NCBI RefSeq assembly: GCF_000338275.1
Contig: NZ_ANMR01000022.1
Coordinates: 1-64,000 of the forward strand
From: Staphylococcus xylosus NJ
Lineage (GTDB): Bacteria; Bacillota; Bacilli; Staphylococcales; Staphylococcaceae
Length of the DNA stretch: 64,000 bases
Direction: 5' to 3'
The notes under the pieces: generated by a model
Told to the model about the DNA's origin: nothing
Seen by the model: the letters and a program-made list of their open reading frames with translations, nothing else
Databases searched by the model: none
Made by a program: the position numbers and the translations under genes
Shown here: positions 7,397 through 16,693 of the stretch, piece by piece
Position numbering within the stretch: the first letter of the stretch is position 1
How the letters are laid out: each line of letters starts with the position of its first letter

Positions 7397-8572
7397 TTAT
7401 TTAATAATGTCAATTAACTCTTTTTTAGCTGCTGCTCGAGCTGGAATCCAACCGAAGACGATACCAATCAACATAGAAACACCTACCGCAATGACTACAG
7501 AACTGACACTAACAACACTCTTAATGTAGTCTGGTGTGACCGCATCAACTAGACTAGCAATTAAAATACCTAGAATCAATCCAATGAGACCACCGAGGAC
7601 ACAGAGAACAACACTTTCAACCAAGAATTGAAGCTCAATGTCACGACTTTTCGCACCAAATGCGCGTCGAATCGCTATTTCTTCAGTACGTTCAGTAACT
7701 GAGATGTACATTACATTCATAACGCCAATACCTGCAATAAATAAAGAAATCCCTGCTACTGCTGCCACAAAGTAAGTAATACCATCAAATACTTTGTTAA
7801 TACCTTTCATCATCTCTTCAGTATCATTATAACTATAGCTACCGTCACCCATGCCCGTACCTTTTTTATTTAATTTATCCGCAACTTTGTTAGCGACTTC
7901 TTTTTTGTTCGCATTATCGGCAATTGTTAATTGCAATGACGGAAAATCTTGTTGTAAATTGCCCATATATTGATTAAATGTTTGAGACGGTATGCTAACA
8001 GCTTTTGGGTTCATCATATCATTAACGATACCTACAACTTCAAAGCCTTGGCCATCAATATACAACGTCTTACCTATCGCATCTTTATTAAAGACATCTT
8101 TAGCAATTTTATCATCAACCGTTACGACCTTTTTGCGTAATTCATTATCTTCTGAATCGAAGCCTTTTCCTTCTTCAGGACTCGTTACTTCGTCCTTTTT
8201 CAGAATGCTGATGTTGCCTTTTTTCTGCGGATTTGTCATTTTTGCTGAATAACCTTGATCCTCAGTTTCTTTAATTTTAGCATCTGACACGCCATCAATT
8301 TGTTTAACAATACCTATATCTTGCTGACTAAAAGGGTTATTTTTCGCACTTTCTCCACTGTTTGTCATAAAGCTAATAAGTGCGGAGTTTTTACCAGCGC
8401 CTGAATCTGAAAATTCATCTGCCGCAGTCTTTTTAAAACCATTACCTAATGACATAATCGTTATAACCGCCGCAATACCAATAATAATTCCAATCATAGT
8501 AAAGATATTACGTCGCTTGTTTTTTAAAATAGACTTGAAAGAGATGGCGATAATATTCGATAAATTCTTCAT
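7397..8572 (-). CDS. MacB/FtsX-like ABC transporter permease
   Basis: 391 residues: an N-terminal transmembrane helix (about 20-42, IGIIIGIAAVITIMSLG), a large extracellular MacB-type domain (about 45-270) and three C-terminal helices with the FtsX motif (GIGVMNVMYISVTERTEEIAIRRAFGAKSRDIELQFLVES split around 285-325). It overlaps the ATPase gene by four bases. With the ATPase and HlyD-like adaptor it forms a YknXYZ/MacAB-type complex that moves substrates by mechanotransmission. In Bacillus the YknWXYZ system protects against the SdpC toxin. The substrate here is unknown; peptide or toxin defence is plausible. Confidence 0.9.
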   Translation of the reverse strand: MKNLSNIIAISFKSILKNKRRNIFTMIGIIIGIAAVITIMSLGNGFKKTAADEFSDSGAGKNSALISFMTNSGESAKNNPFSQQDIGIVKQIDGVSDAKIKETEDQGYSAKMTNPQKKGNISILKKDEVTSPEEGKGFDSEDNELRKKVVTVDDKIAKDVFNKDAIGKTLYIDGQGFEVVGIVNDMMNPKAVSIPSQTFNQYMGNLQQDFPSLQLTIADNANKKEVANKVADKLNKKGTGMGDGSYSYNDTEEMMKGINKVFDGITYFVAAVAGISLFIAGIGVMNVMYISVTERTEEIAIRRAFGAKSRDIELQFLVESVVLCVLGGLIGLILGILIASLVDAVTPDYIKSVVSVSSVVIAVGVSMLIGIVFGWIPARAAAKKELIDIIK

Positions 8573-9249
8573 TCTACCACCTCTTCTCGCTGAACGCGCC
8601 CATCTAAAATATGAATAATACGGTCGGCTTTATCGGCAACTTTACGATCATGTGTGACCATGATCATCGTCGTATTAAACTCTTTATTTAACTTCATAAA
8701 TAATTCCATAATATCCTTTGAAGTCTTCGAATCTAACGCTCCCGTTGGTTCATCGGCAATAATAAATTTAGGCTGATTAATAATGGCACGTGCAATTGCC
8801 ACACGTTGTTGTTGCCCACCTGATAATTTATTAGGCACAAGATGCTCTTTATCGTATAATCCAACGTCATGTAACGTACTGACTACCCTTTCTTTACGCG
8901 CTTGTGAACCTAAGCCAGCGTATACCAAAGGAATACTTACATTCTCTAAAATGGTATTATTTTGAATTAGTTTAAAGTTTTGGAATACGAAACCTACGGT
9001 CTTATTTCTAATATCTGAGAGCTGATTATCTGAAGTTTTTTTATAATTTTCTCCATTAAAAAGGTAATCTCCTTCATATCCGCGGTCAATAAACCCTAAT
9101 ATATTGATTAATGTACTCTTACCAGAACCTGAAGGGCCCATAATCGCAATGAATTCACCTTCGTTAATGTTGATATTAATGTCTTTCAAAATATGGTTCT
9201 CTTCATCCCCATTTTTGAAGTGGCGATTGATATCTACAAGTTCTATCAT
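8569..9249 (-). CDS. ABC transporter ATP-binding protein (MacB/LolD type)
   Basis: 226 residues with a complete nucleotide-binding domain: Walker A GPSGSGKST (about 39-47), Q-loop in FVFQNF, signature LSGGQQQRVAIARA (about 142), Walker B FIIADEPTGALDS and the switch histidine in VTHD. The overall pattern is that of the LolD/MacB/FtsE-type subfamily, which works with FtsX-fold permeases. It is the middle gene of a three-gene operon with ATGA overlaps to both neighbours, so subunits are made in balanced amounts. Confidence 0.93.
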   Translation of the reverse strand: MIELVDINRHFKNGDEENHILKDINININEGEFIAIMGPSGSGKSTLINILGFIDRGYEGDYLFNGENYKKTSDNQLSDIRNKTVGFVFQNFKLIQNNTILENVSIPLVYAGLGSQARKERVVSTLHDVGLYDKEHLVPNKLSGGQQQRVAIARAIINQPKFIIADEPTGALDSKTSKDIMELFMKLNKEFNTTMIMVTHDRKVADKADRIIHILDGRVQREEVVE

Positions 9250-10361
9250 GATGACACCTCAACTTTGTCTCCATCATTTAATGTGTTTTTAGGATTTTTG
9301 AGGACTTTGTCACCTTTTTTCAGCCCTTCTTTAACAAAAATTTCTCCATTTATTTTATCAATTTTAATATTACGTTTTTCTACTTTATTATCATTATTAA
9401 CGACAAAAACATTATTATCTTTAGTTAATACAGATTTAGGTAATTTGATAGAGTCTAGTGGTACTTTTACTTCCATAGAATAACCTGCACGTACTGGAAT
9501 ATCTATATCACTAATAATCACTGTGTACTTAGATGACTCTGAATCATTACCGCCACTTGGTGCTGATTGAACCGGGTTTGATGACTGTGTTGTAGCACTT
9601 TCTTCATTACCACTTCCTCCGGCACTCGCACCACCTGTTGCACCAGATTCACTCAACTGATCTTCATAGCTTTTAGGTAATTCTGCAATTTTTTTAATTG
9701 TCCCTTTACCTGTCTTACCGTTACTTGTGATTTTAACGTCTACCTTGTCTCCTTCTTTGATTTTTTCTAAATTAAATTCTGAAACAGTTGTTTTAATTTG
9801 TGGTTCATTTGAAACCAATTGTAATATTGTTTGCCCATCTGATACATTTTCCTTATTTTTGATATCTACTTTACCATCAAATGCTGCATATACGCTGTCA
9901 TTGATTTGTTTATCGTGTTGATTCAACTGTTGTTGTGCTTCGCTTAATGCACTTTGATCTTGTGTCAGTTTCTTCTGTAAATCATTGTTATTTGGCGCTT
10001 GATTAATATTTCTATAATCTTCATTAACTGCTTGCTGTGCTTCGTCCACTTTATTTACTAATTGTTGGCGTTTATTGTTGTTAACGTTATAGTTAATGAG
10101 TGAGTCACCTTGCTTAACTGATTGACCATCATCAACTTGTGGACTTACAAATGTGCCTAACTGGCTATTGTTGTTATATGTTTTTACTTCTTGAGGTGAT
10201 GCTTTCCCCTCTAAATTAAGTGGACTTTCTTTCTCCACTTTATATGTATCGTAACCGTCTTTATCTTTTTCATCACTATTCGCTTGTTTTAACACTAAAG
10301 CAATGGCTAACAATCCTATAACTGCAACAATTCCAATAAGCCACATCCATTTTTTCTTCAA
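9246..10361 (-). CDS. Efflux adaptor (HlyD/MacA/YknX-like)
   Basis: 371 residues. An N-terminal anchor (residues about 4-24, WMWLIGIVAVIGLLAIALV) is followed by a lipoyl-like half (VSPQVDDGQSVKQGDSL), a coiled-coil hairpin rich in Gln and Asn (about 100-150), the second lipoyl half and beta-barrel domains. The C-terminal part has GYSMEVKVPLDSIKLP and the membrane-proximal domain. A glycine/serine/glutamate-rich insert (about 235-275, GGASAGGSGNEES) looks like a flexible linker. It is the first gene of the operon and would bridge the MacB-like permease to the cell wall side. Confidence 0.9.
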   Translation of the reverse strand: MKKKWMWLIGIVAVIGLLAIALVLKQANSDEKDKDGYDTYKVEKESPLNLEGKASPQEVKTYNNNSQLGTFVSPQVDDGQSVKQGDSLINYNVNNNKRQQLVNKVDEAQQAVNEDYRNINQAPNNNDLQKKLTQDQSALSEAQQQLNQHDKQINDSVYAAFDGKVDIKNKENVSDGQTILQLVSNEPQIKTTVSEFNLEKIKEGDKVDVKITSNGKTGKGTIKKIAELPKSYEDQLSESGATGGASAGGSGNEESATTQSSNPVQSAPSGGNDSESSKYTVIISDIDIPVRAGYSMEVKVPLDSIKLPKSVLTKDNNVFVVNNDNKVEKRNIKIDKINGEIFVKEGLKKGDKVLKNPKNTLNDGDKVEVSS

Positions 10362-10393
10362 TTAACAAACACTCCTTATATATCCATTTAAAT

Positions 10394-10448
10394 ATAGAAT
10401 GGCAATTATATATAGATTACCTTAAAACCAATATAATTGTCATTCTAT
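10394..10448. promoter_or_regulatory. Long inverted repeat between bio operon end and efflux operon start
   Basis: Two 18-base arms (ATAGAATGGCAATTATAT and ATATAATTGTCATTCTAT) pair with one G-U position and are 19 bases apart. It begins nine bases past the last bio gene and lies about 35-90 bases upstream of the adaptor start. There is no proper T tract, so it may be a regulator site for the efflux operon as easily as a terminator. Confidence 0.5.
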
Positions 10449-10456
10449 TTTTTCAT

Positions 10457-10948
10457 TTAATTTTTATTTATACTACTGTTTTTAATTAAATTATTTTTAA
10501 TTAAACTCAAATATAACGGAATCAGTACAATTATAGTGAATATTATCCCTGGTGTAGCGTTAATAACTACGACTAAAATAGGTAAATTCAAAATTTGAGA
10601 TAAAATAATTCTTGATAAAGTACTACCTAATACAGCGGCAATAATCAAAGAAAAAACATTCACTTTAAAAAACCAAATAACTAAAATTGCTACAAACCTA
10701 AAGCAGAAAGACACAATCAAATTAATAGGATTAAATATACCTAATATTAATAATATAAAACTAGATAACAATCCTCCAATAAAATATTTCTTAATACCAA
10801 AAATAGCTAAAATTAAAAGAGATACAGGTGCTGAAAGTTGGAATTCTAAACCTGGTAAAATTGATGGCATTTTTATTATTGCAAATATACTTAATATTGC
10901 TGCAATGCAACTTATCTGCGTTATTTCTTTTGATGACAATTTAAGCAC
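10457..10948 (-). CDS. BioX-like membrane protein of the biotin operon
   Basis: 163 residues, strongly hydrophobic, with about five to six membrane helices and a basic, polar end (KNNLIKNSSINKN). It is the last gene of the bio operon, eleven bases after bioW. Staphylococcus aureus carries a small membrane protein called BioX at this position, and size and layout agree. The shape resembles the S-components of energy-coupling-factor transporters, so uptake of pimelate or a related precursor for BioW is a reasonable guess, not demonstrated by the sequence. It is not the standard BioY biotin importer as far as I can see. Confidence 0.65.
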   Translation of the reverse strand: MLKLSSKEITQISCIAAILSIFAIIKMPSILPGLEFQLSAPVSLLILAIFGIKKYFIGGLLSSFILLILGIFNPINLIVSFCFRFVAILVIWFFKVNVFSLIIAAVLGSTLSRIILSQILNLPILVVVINATPGIIFTIIVLIPLYLSLIKNNLIKNSSINKN

Positions 10949-10959
10949 TCCTAATTTTA

Positions 10960-11652
10960 TTAATATATTATTTGTTTAGGTACTTCCTCTAAAAATGTAA
11001 TATATTTTTTTAGATCTATTTTTTCATCAACAAAAATAATTCTACCTCCTACACGTGTATTCTTATTTTTAATATTAAATATTCTATTATATCCTAATGT
11101 GGGAGAAGCATAATAACCTGTAGTATAATTTAAGTCATCAGATACACATAATTCTCCTTTAACATTATTAAATAAATTTATACAGGTTGCTATTGATAGC
11201 GCATCTTTTACTCGTTCAGAGATATCATTGATTTTATTTTTGTTTTTAAAAGCAAAATTTGTCACTCTAACACCTCTATTTTTAGTAGAATCTAGTCGCT
11301 TTCCTGTTTTTGCCGATAAAATAATAGCCCCAGTATAAGCGATATCATTTTCAATATATTGAAATCCATTTTTTAAAGCTTTATCAGAAATACCGCTATT
11401 ATTAGCCAAATCTTGCATATTAGTATTTTGATTCTGGATTATTGGTAAAGCTTTTAGATTTTGAATAGGTTTTGTTATTTTTTCAATTTTTAAATTCAAA
11501 AAATCTATACTTCCGTTTTCATGATTAAAAGCTTTATTAAAATATTTTTTAATATTTTTTTCTAAATTTTCAAATTCACATATGGTTTCGGCACCACTTA
11601 TATGAATTTGCTCATTACTAGCTCGCATCTTAATACTATACATTTTTTTCAC
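10960..11652 (-). CDS. bioW: 6-carboxyhexanoate-CoA ligase (pimeloyl-CoA synthetase)
   Basis: 230 residues, the normal BioW length. The family start MYSIKMRAS is present, as are the conserved KRLDSTKNRGVRVTNFAF region (about 124-140) and the late YASPTLGYNRIFNIKN and VGGRIIFVDE segments. BioW activates free pimelate with ATP and CoA to pimeloyl-CoA, the substrate of BioF, in the cytoplasm. Its presence, and the absence of bioC, bioH or bioI in this operon, means the organism relies on free pimelate made or imported elsewhere. The gene overlaps bioF by 17 bases, indicating tight coupling. Confidence 0.92.
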   Translation of the reverse strand: MKKMYSIKMRASNEQIHISGAETICEFENLEKNIKKYFNKAFNHENGSIDFLNLKIEKITKPIQNLKALPIIQNQNTNMQDLANNSGISDKALKNGFQYIENDIAYTGAIILSAKTGKRLDSTKNRGVRVTNFAFKNKNKINDISERVKDALSIATCINLFNNVKGELCVSDDLNYTTGYYASPTLGYNRIFNIKNKNTRVGGRIIFVDEKIDLKKYITFLEEVPKQIIY

Positions 11653-12769
11653 CTTGATAATATTGATTGATTAGTTCTAAAAGTTTATCGATATCTTTTT
11701 CATCATGAAAATAAGATAACGAAATTCTTAATGTCGGTTTTTCGACTGTTGGATATCTTAAATAACTTAAAAAAACACCATTTTCGAAAAGTGTATTATA
11801 TATCTTTTTAGCCACATCTAATCTATCAAAAGTAATTTTTTTAATTGGAGAGGCAGAATTTGTTTGATTTGGAAAAAGAACTTTAAAACTTTTATTAAAA
11901 TAGTCACTTAAATATGTTAATTTTTCTCGTCGTTTACCAGCATCAAACAAACACTGTAAACTTTTTTTAATAAAATATAAATTATAAATAGGTAAGCTAC
12001 TCGAGTAAATTAACGTTCGTCCCTGATTAATCATTAATTTTCTTATATCATTAGAACTTAAAATAATCCCCCCATGCGCGCCCCATGCCTTTGATAAACT
12101 AGCTGTTAAAACATCTACATCATGATAGTTTTCAAATATACTTAAACCTAAACTATGAGAAGCATCTATCAAAAGAATTGCGTTATATTTATTTTTTAAT
12201 TCAACTAATTTTTTTATATTTACAATATTTCCATTAGTCGAAAAAACACTATCTGATACGATTAATTTTTGAACATTTTTGTTTGAATGATATGCTAATT
12301 TTCCTTCTAAATCTTTATAATCTAAATGATTATAAATTTTTTTATCTAAACCACTAAGTCTAATGCCATCTATGATACTCGCATGGTTTTTTTGATCTGA
12401 AAAAACTAATATATCTTCATCTTTAAAAATATTGAATATAGATAAATTAGCATCATACCCACTATTAAAAATTAAGCAATTTTTGAAATTAAGCCAGTTG
12501 CTTATAGTAGATTCTAAATCATCATATATTATTGAATTTCCACTAACTAATCTAGAACTAGATAAATTTGGACTATATATCTTCATAAATTCTGAAAAAT
12601 CTTGAATACTAAATTTTAATTGTCCTAAACCTAGATAATCATTAGAGGTAAAATTTGTATATCTTTTACCGTCTATATATATATATTTATCACAAACGCA
12701 TTCTATAGATTTAAGTTTTCTATATAAACCTTCTTCATGTAATTTTTTTAAATTACTCTTCGAGTTCAT
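11636..12769 (-). CDS. bioF: 8-amino-7-oxononanoate synthase
   Basis: 377 residues, an alpha-oxoamine synthase with PLP. Visible landmarks are [11 protein letters not shown] near residue 38, [12 protein letters not shown] near 101, [12 protein letters not shown] near 201 and the PLP lysine in [11 protein letters not shown] near 229. It condenses pimeloyl-CoA with alanine to give the first ring precursor of biotin. It overlaps bioB by four bases and bioW by 17. Codon use is extremely AT-rich, like its operon neighbours. Confidence 0.94.
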   Translation of the reverse strand: MNSKSNLKKLHEEGLYRKLKSIECVCDKYIYIDGKRYTNFTSNDYLGLGQLKFSIQDFSEFMKIYSPNLSSSRLVSGNSIIYDDLESTISNWLNFKNCLIFNSGYDANLSIFNIFKDEDILVFSDQKNHASIIDGIRLSGLDKKIYNHLDYKDLEGKLAYHSNKNVQKLIVSDSVFSTNGNIVNIKKLVELKNKYNAILLIDASHSLGLSIFENYHDVDVLTASLSKAWGAHGGIILSSNDIRKLMINQGRTLIYSSSLPIYNLYFIKKSLQCLFDAGKRREKLTYLSDYFNKSFKVLFPNQTNSASPIKKITFDRLDVAKKIYNTLFENGVFLSYLRYPTVEKPTLRISLSYFHDEKDIDKLLELINQYYQGEKNV

Positions 12770-13755
12770 TCCTTATTTCCTTTCAGCTCATTATATCCAG
12801 AGTCAATTTCAAAACCTAAGTCTTCTATCATCTTATAATCCAATTTATTAGGCTGTCCTCCAGTAATTAAGTAGTCTCCTACAAATATTGAATTTGCTGC
12901 CTTTAAAGCCAAAGGTTGTAGTGAACGCAAATTAACTTCTCTACCACCAGCAATTCTAATTTCTTTTGATGGGTTAATTAGTCTAAATAAAGCTATAAGT
13001 CTCAAGCATTTCATTGGAGTCAATTCATTCATTTCTCCAAATTTTGTACCTTTAATGGGATGTAAAAAATTAATAGGAATACTATCGGCATCGATTTCTT
13101 TTAAGGCAAAGGCCATGTCAATAATATCTTGATTTGACTCTCCCATTCCACAAATCACACCAGAACAGGGCGATATATTGTTTTCTTTCATAATTTCTAA
13201 AGTGTTTGTTCTATCTTTATACGTGTGAGTAGTTACAACTTCTTCATGATAGTTTTCACTAGTATTTATATTATGATTATATCTATCAACGCCAGATAAT
13301 TTGAGTTTTTGAGCTTGTTCATCATTAGTTAAACCAAGGCACGCACATATTTTCAATTGAGGGTGGTTTGATTTAATTTCTTCTACAGTTCTACTTATGT
13401 GATCGATTTCCTTATTACTAGGGCCTCGTCCACTCATAACAATACAATACGTACCTATGTTATTCTCATGAGCTACTTTTGCTCCACTAATAATTTGTTC
13501 TTCCGGAACTAAAGCATATCTTTGCTTTTGCTTCATATCTCTAGATTGACCACAATAACCACAATTTTCTGGACATATACCACTTTTAGCATTTAAGATC
13601 ATATTTAGTTTCACTTTTTTTCCATAGTAATGTTTTCTTAATATATAAGCCTCGCTTAATAAATCTAATGTATCTATATTAGTATCTTCATATATTTTCA
13701 ATAATATATCTTTAGTTAAAGTTTCTCCTTGTAAAATTCTTTCAGCTAAATTCAT
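12766..13755 (-). CDS. bioB: Biotin synthase
   Basis: About 329 residues. A radical SAM enzyme with the CxxxCxxC cluster in [13 protein letters not shown] (about residues 57-69) and conserved [17 protein letters not shown] and [13 protein letters not shown] segments, including the arginine that supports the second cluster. It inserts sulfur into dethiobiotin. I place the start at the ATG of MNLAERIL, as in other staphylococci; a longer frame to 13770 overlaps bioA without need. A decayed second copy of the bioB 3' end lies about 13 kb away (26393-26552). Confidence 0.94.
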   Translation of the reverse strand: MNLAERILQGETLTKDILLKIYEDTNIDTLDLLSEAYILRKHYYGKKVKLNMILNAKSGICPENCGYCGQSRDMKQKQRYALVPEEQIISGAKVAHENNIGTYCIVMSGRGPSNKEIDHISRTVEEIKSNHPQLKICACLGLTNDEQAQKLKLSGVDRYNHNINTSENYHEEVVTTHTYKDRTNTLEIMKENNISPCSGVICGMGESNQDIIDMAFALKEIDADSIPINFLHPIKGTKFGEMNELTPMKCLRLIALFRLINPSKEIRIAGGREVNLRSLQPLALKAANSIFVGDYLITGGQPNKLDYKMIEDLGFEIDSGYNELKGNKE

Positions 13756-13756
13756 G

Positions 13757-15115
13757 CTACTCATCCCCATCTAATATATTGTGTAGTGATTTTTCAAAAA
13801 TATTAACCATTTTTCTAATTTCTTTATTGGACATATTTAAAATTGGAACAAAAGTAATAACATTTTCTAAATTTCTTATCATTAATCCATTTTCTTTACA
13901 ATTTCGCACTATTCTTTCTACACTATTTATATCTAAAGCTACTTTATTATGCTTATCTTTTACTAATTCAACGCCAAACATAAGCCCTCTACCTCTAATA
14001 TCACCTATATTTTCATGAGATTTAAGAGTGTGTAATCTACTTTTTAATGTCTCAGAAGTTTTTTGTATATGTGCTATAAGATTTGTTTTTTCAAAAAGAT
14101 TAATATTTTCTAAAGCAACAGAACATACTATTTGGTTACCCGTATAAGTATGACCATGGAAAAATGTATTAATGCTATGATTATCGCTTAAAAATGCTTC
14201 ATAGACCTTTTGAGAAGTTAAAGTAGCAGCTAAAGGTAAATACCCTCCTGTAATTGCCTTACCTAGACACATAATATCTGGTTGTACATTTTCATGATTA
14301 CAAGCAAACATTGCACCTGTTCGTCCAAATCCCACAGCTACTTCATCACAAATTAGAAGCACATTATATTTTCTACATAACTTTTCTACAGATTTTAAAA
14401 ATCCTTCTGGATGAACGAACAAACCGGTAGCTCCTTGAATAAGAGGTTCTAAAATAAAACCTGCTATTTCTTCATTTCTTTCTAATAAAATATTTTCAAT
14501 ACTATTTAAAATTGAATCAATCATATCCTTTTCATTTACGTATCTACTTTTATATATAGATGGGCTTTCTATCTGTATATTTTCAAATATCAAATCTTTA
14601 AAAATTTGATGGAAGCTGTCTATACCCCCAACACTTACAGAACCTAAGGTATCTCCATGATATCCATTTTTTAAAGTTAAGAATTTATTTTTTTTAGAAT
14701 ATTTATTTCGATCAATGTTTTTCCAATATTGATAAGCCATCTTAATAGCTATCTCCACTGACGCACTACCGGTATCTGAATAAAACACCTTTTTAAGTTT
14801 CTCAGGCGTAATATTCACAAGTTTTTTTGCAAGTTCTATAGACGGGATATTAGATGACCCTAAAAGTGTTGAATGCGCAATTTTGTTTAATTGCTTTTTA
14901 ATCGCTTTATTTAGTTTTTTATTATTATGTCCGTGAACATTAACCCATAACGAAGCATATCCATCTAAATATTTTTTTCCATTTGTATCATATAAGTAAC
15001 TTCCTTTCCCTTTTTCAATAATAATAGGGTTATCTTTTGTGTAAACGCCCATCTGAGTAAATGGATGCCAAACATATTCTGAATCTTTAATCTTTAACTC
15101 TTTTGTATTATTCAT
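13757..15115 (-). CDS. bioA: Adenosylmethionine-8-amino-7-oxononanoate aminotransferase
   Basis: 452 residues, class III PLP aminotransferase. The N-terminal [10 protein letters not shown] motif is diagnostic for Bio[17 protein letters not shown] PLP phosphate contacts appear as [12 protein letters not shown], with [31 protein letters not shown], and the PLP lysine in [14 protein letters not shown]. It transaminates 8-amino-7-oxononanoate to 7,8-diaminononanoate using S-adenosylmethionine. It overlaps bioD by eight bases. Confidence 0.94.
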   Translation of the reverse strand: MNNTKELKIKDSEYVWHPFTQMGVYTKDNPIIIEKGKGSYLYDTNGKKYLDGYASLWVNVHGHNNKKLNKAIKKQLNKIAHSTLLGSSNIPSIELAKKLVNITPEKLKKVFYSDTGSASVEIAIKMAYQYWKNIDRNKYSKKNKFLTLKNGYHGDTLGSVSVGGIDSFHQIFKDLIFENIQIESPSIYKSRYVNEKDMIDSILNSIENILLERNEEIAGFILEPLIQGATGLFVHPEGFLKSVEKLCRKYNVLLICDEVAVGFGRTGAMFACNHENVQPDIMCLGKAITGGYLPLAATLTSQKVYEAFLSDNHSINTFFHGHTYTGNQIVCSVALENINLFEKTNLIAHIQKTSETLKSRLHTLKSHENIGDIRGRGLMFGVELVKDKHNKVALDINSVERIVRNCKENGLMIRNLENVITFVPILNMSNKEIRKMVNIFEKSLHNILDGDE

Positions 15116-15779
15116 TATTTCCTCCGATTAGATATTGAATAAATTCTTCTGAAAAATCACTGTGGATACCATCCTTTTGAAAAGTATAAACAACCTTTTC
15201 CGTTTCTTTTTCAATTGTTTTTTTATTATCATTTTCAATAAAATCATTTATGTAATTATTCATAATTAGTAAATTAGGTGGGAGATCTTCCTTATCTATA
15301 TAACTTTGATGCACAATAGCATCGCTGATAGCACCTAATTTTGAAGGTAAAACGCTAATTATAAGTTCAGATGTTTCTTTGATTAAATCTTTAGTCATAT
15401 AAAAATGATTATCATATTCATAAATAGGTACTCCAATACCTCCAGCACCTTCTATTAAGACAATATCAAATTTATTTTCTAAAAATTTGACTCTATGCAA
15501 TAATTTTTGTCTATCTAGTTTTTGGTTCTTTTCAATTTTAAACGCTAAATGTGGCGATACTGGATCACTGAATTTATATAATGATGTCATTTTATAATCT
15601 AATAAGCATTCTTTTTTAAACACATCTAAATCAGGGTATCTTCCATTATTTATTTCTTCTGTTTGAAACGGTTTAAAAATGCATACATTATAGCCTTTTT
15701 CTTTTAATAGTTTAAAGAGATTTTTAGTTATATAAGTCTTTCCCATATTCGTATTAGTACTTGTAATAAATATATTCAT
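15108..15779 (-). CDS. bioD: Dethiobiotin synthetase
   Basis: 223 residues. The P-loop appears as TSTNTNMGKTYITKNL near the N-terminus (the TxTxxGKT form used by BioD), followed by KPFQT and by the carboxylate-binding segment IEGAGGIGVPIYE near residue 115. It closes the ureido ring with ATP and CO2. It is the first gene of the operon; a BirA operator lies 20-50 bases upstream, so the operon is repressed when biotin is plentiful. Confidence 0.93.
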   Translation of the reverse strand: MNIFITSTNTNMGKTYITKNLFKLLKEKGYNVCIFKPFQTEEINNGRYPDLDVFKKECLLDYKMTSLYKFSDPVSPHLAFKIEKNQKLDRQKLLHRVKFLENKFDIVLIEGAGGIGVPIYEYDNHFYMTKDLIKETSELIISVLPSKLGAISDAIVHQSYIDKEDLPPNLLIMNNYINDFIENDNKKTIEKETEKVVYTFQKDGIHSDFSEEFIQYLIGGNNE

Positions 15780-15797
15780 AAAAAATCTTACCCCCTA

Positions 15798-15830
15798 AAT
15801 GTTAACCTTTATAAATTAAAAGTTTACATT
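15798..15830 (-). promoter_or_regulatory. BirA operator of the bio operon
   Basis: AATGTTAAC and GTTTACATT, 15 bases apart, form the characteristic inverted repeat bound by the biotin-protein ligase/repressor BirA. It sits just upstream of bioD, where it would overlap the promoter. Confidence 0.9.
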
Positions 15831-15992
15831 TAAAAAATAATATTTTCAAGTTATTATAACTAAAATTGTATATTCAATATTTTTTACACCCTACTAACTC
15901 TCAATTAATACTATAAATAACAATGGTAATAAAACTATAAATAGGTACGATATTACTTATTAAAAATTCTTGTTTCATTACATCTAAAAGTC

Positions 15993-16173
15993 GATGAAAC
16001 GACTAATATATTTCAGTTATATAAATAGCAAAATTTAAATTCTGAGGTGTTAACCGCTATTACAAAACAATTGGAACAAAAAGTCTTGTTCGTCATTTCA
16101 AAAACATTAAATTGAATATAAAATGGAATTTGAAGTTACTGAAAAAGGCAAATGTAAAAAAATAATTTTATGA
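15993..16173 (+). pseudogene. Decayed MarR-family regulator fragment
   Basis: Stitching frames gives a recognisable winged helix: DETTNIFQLYK, then NSEVLTAITKQLEQK (recognition helix), LVRHFKNIK in a second frame, and FEVTEKGK (the wing) in a third. There are stops and at least two frameshifts, and neither end is intact. MarR regulators often control a neighbour now lost; this one lies just upstream of the bio operon. Confidence 0.5.
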
Positions 16174-16319
16174 GATAACTTTTGAAATTGTATAGAATTT
16201 GAAACATGATGGCCACAAACTTTATATAAATATGCTAGAAGAGCTTTTTTCAATATTAAGTCATTATAAATTTAATTATTTATAATAGTTTCGTAATGGA
16301 AACAATTTTGGTAGAACTA

Positions 16320-16357
16320 AATAATCCCCTCACTATTTGAGTTAGTGAGGGGTTATT
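16320..16357. terminator. Stem-loop identical in stem to the Fst-locus terminator
   Basis: CCCCTCACTA and TAGTGAGGGG surround a seven-base loop, followed by TTATTT. Both ten-base arms match exactly those of the Fst-type antitoxin terminator at 7119. It may now end the minus-strand catabolic operon; no toxin ORF remains beside it. Confidence 0.7.
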
Positions 16358-16444
16358 TAGTACTACTGTGCATACTTATAAAATATAAGTTTACTTTACT
16401 ACTTTATTATTTATAAATATTTACCATTTACGCTCAATAAAATT

Positions 16445-16642
16445 TTAATAAAGATCATTTTTACAAGTATCAATGACTACTTTGATAGCAACATTTCCAT
16501 TAGAATACACCATGATATTAAAACCTAATTTTTGAAATTTTTTAAATATATCAATTAATTGGTTGTTATTTATCAATGCTCTAAGCGCTTCGTTAACATC
16601 TAAATACTTATTACGAAAGAAAAAATTACAATTGAAATTCAA
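16445..16642 (-). CDS. Short hypothetical ORF, doubtful
   Basis: A 65-codon frame starting with TTG and no clear ribosome site. The product (ALRALINNNQLIDIFKKFQKLGFNIMVYSNG in its middle) has a plausible helix-strand pattern but no family I recognise. It lies between the aldehyde dehydrogenase end and the hairpin at 16320. It may be a remnant of a longer gene or not coding at all. Confidence 0.25.
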   Translation of the reverse strand: MNFNCNFFFRNKYLDVNEALRALINNNQLIDIFKKFQKLGFNIMVYSNGNVAIKVVIDTCKNDLY

Positions 16643-16693
16643 CTAATCTCAATTGCTATATTTAATGACGATAACTGAAATAAAAATTAAAAC

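Larger units (their letters stand above)
15832..16444. other. Intergenic region upstream of bioD
   Basis: About 0.6 kb without an intact gene. It contains the MarR-like relic and a terminator-type hairpin at 16322-16356. The bio promoter must lie at its left edge. Nothing else is supported. Confidence 0.6.

Noticed and set aside
9610..9660. Gly/Ser/Glu-rich insert in the efflux adaptor as a separate repeat element
   Set aside because: In-frame and of linker type; flexible inserts of this kind are common in HlyD-like proteins.
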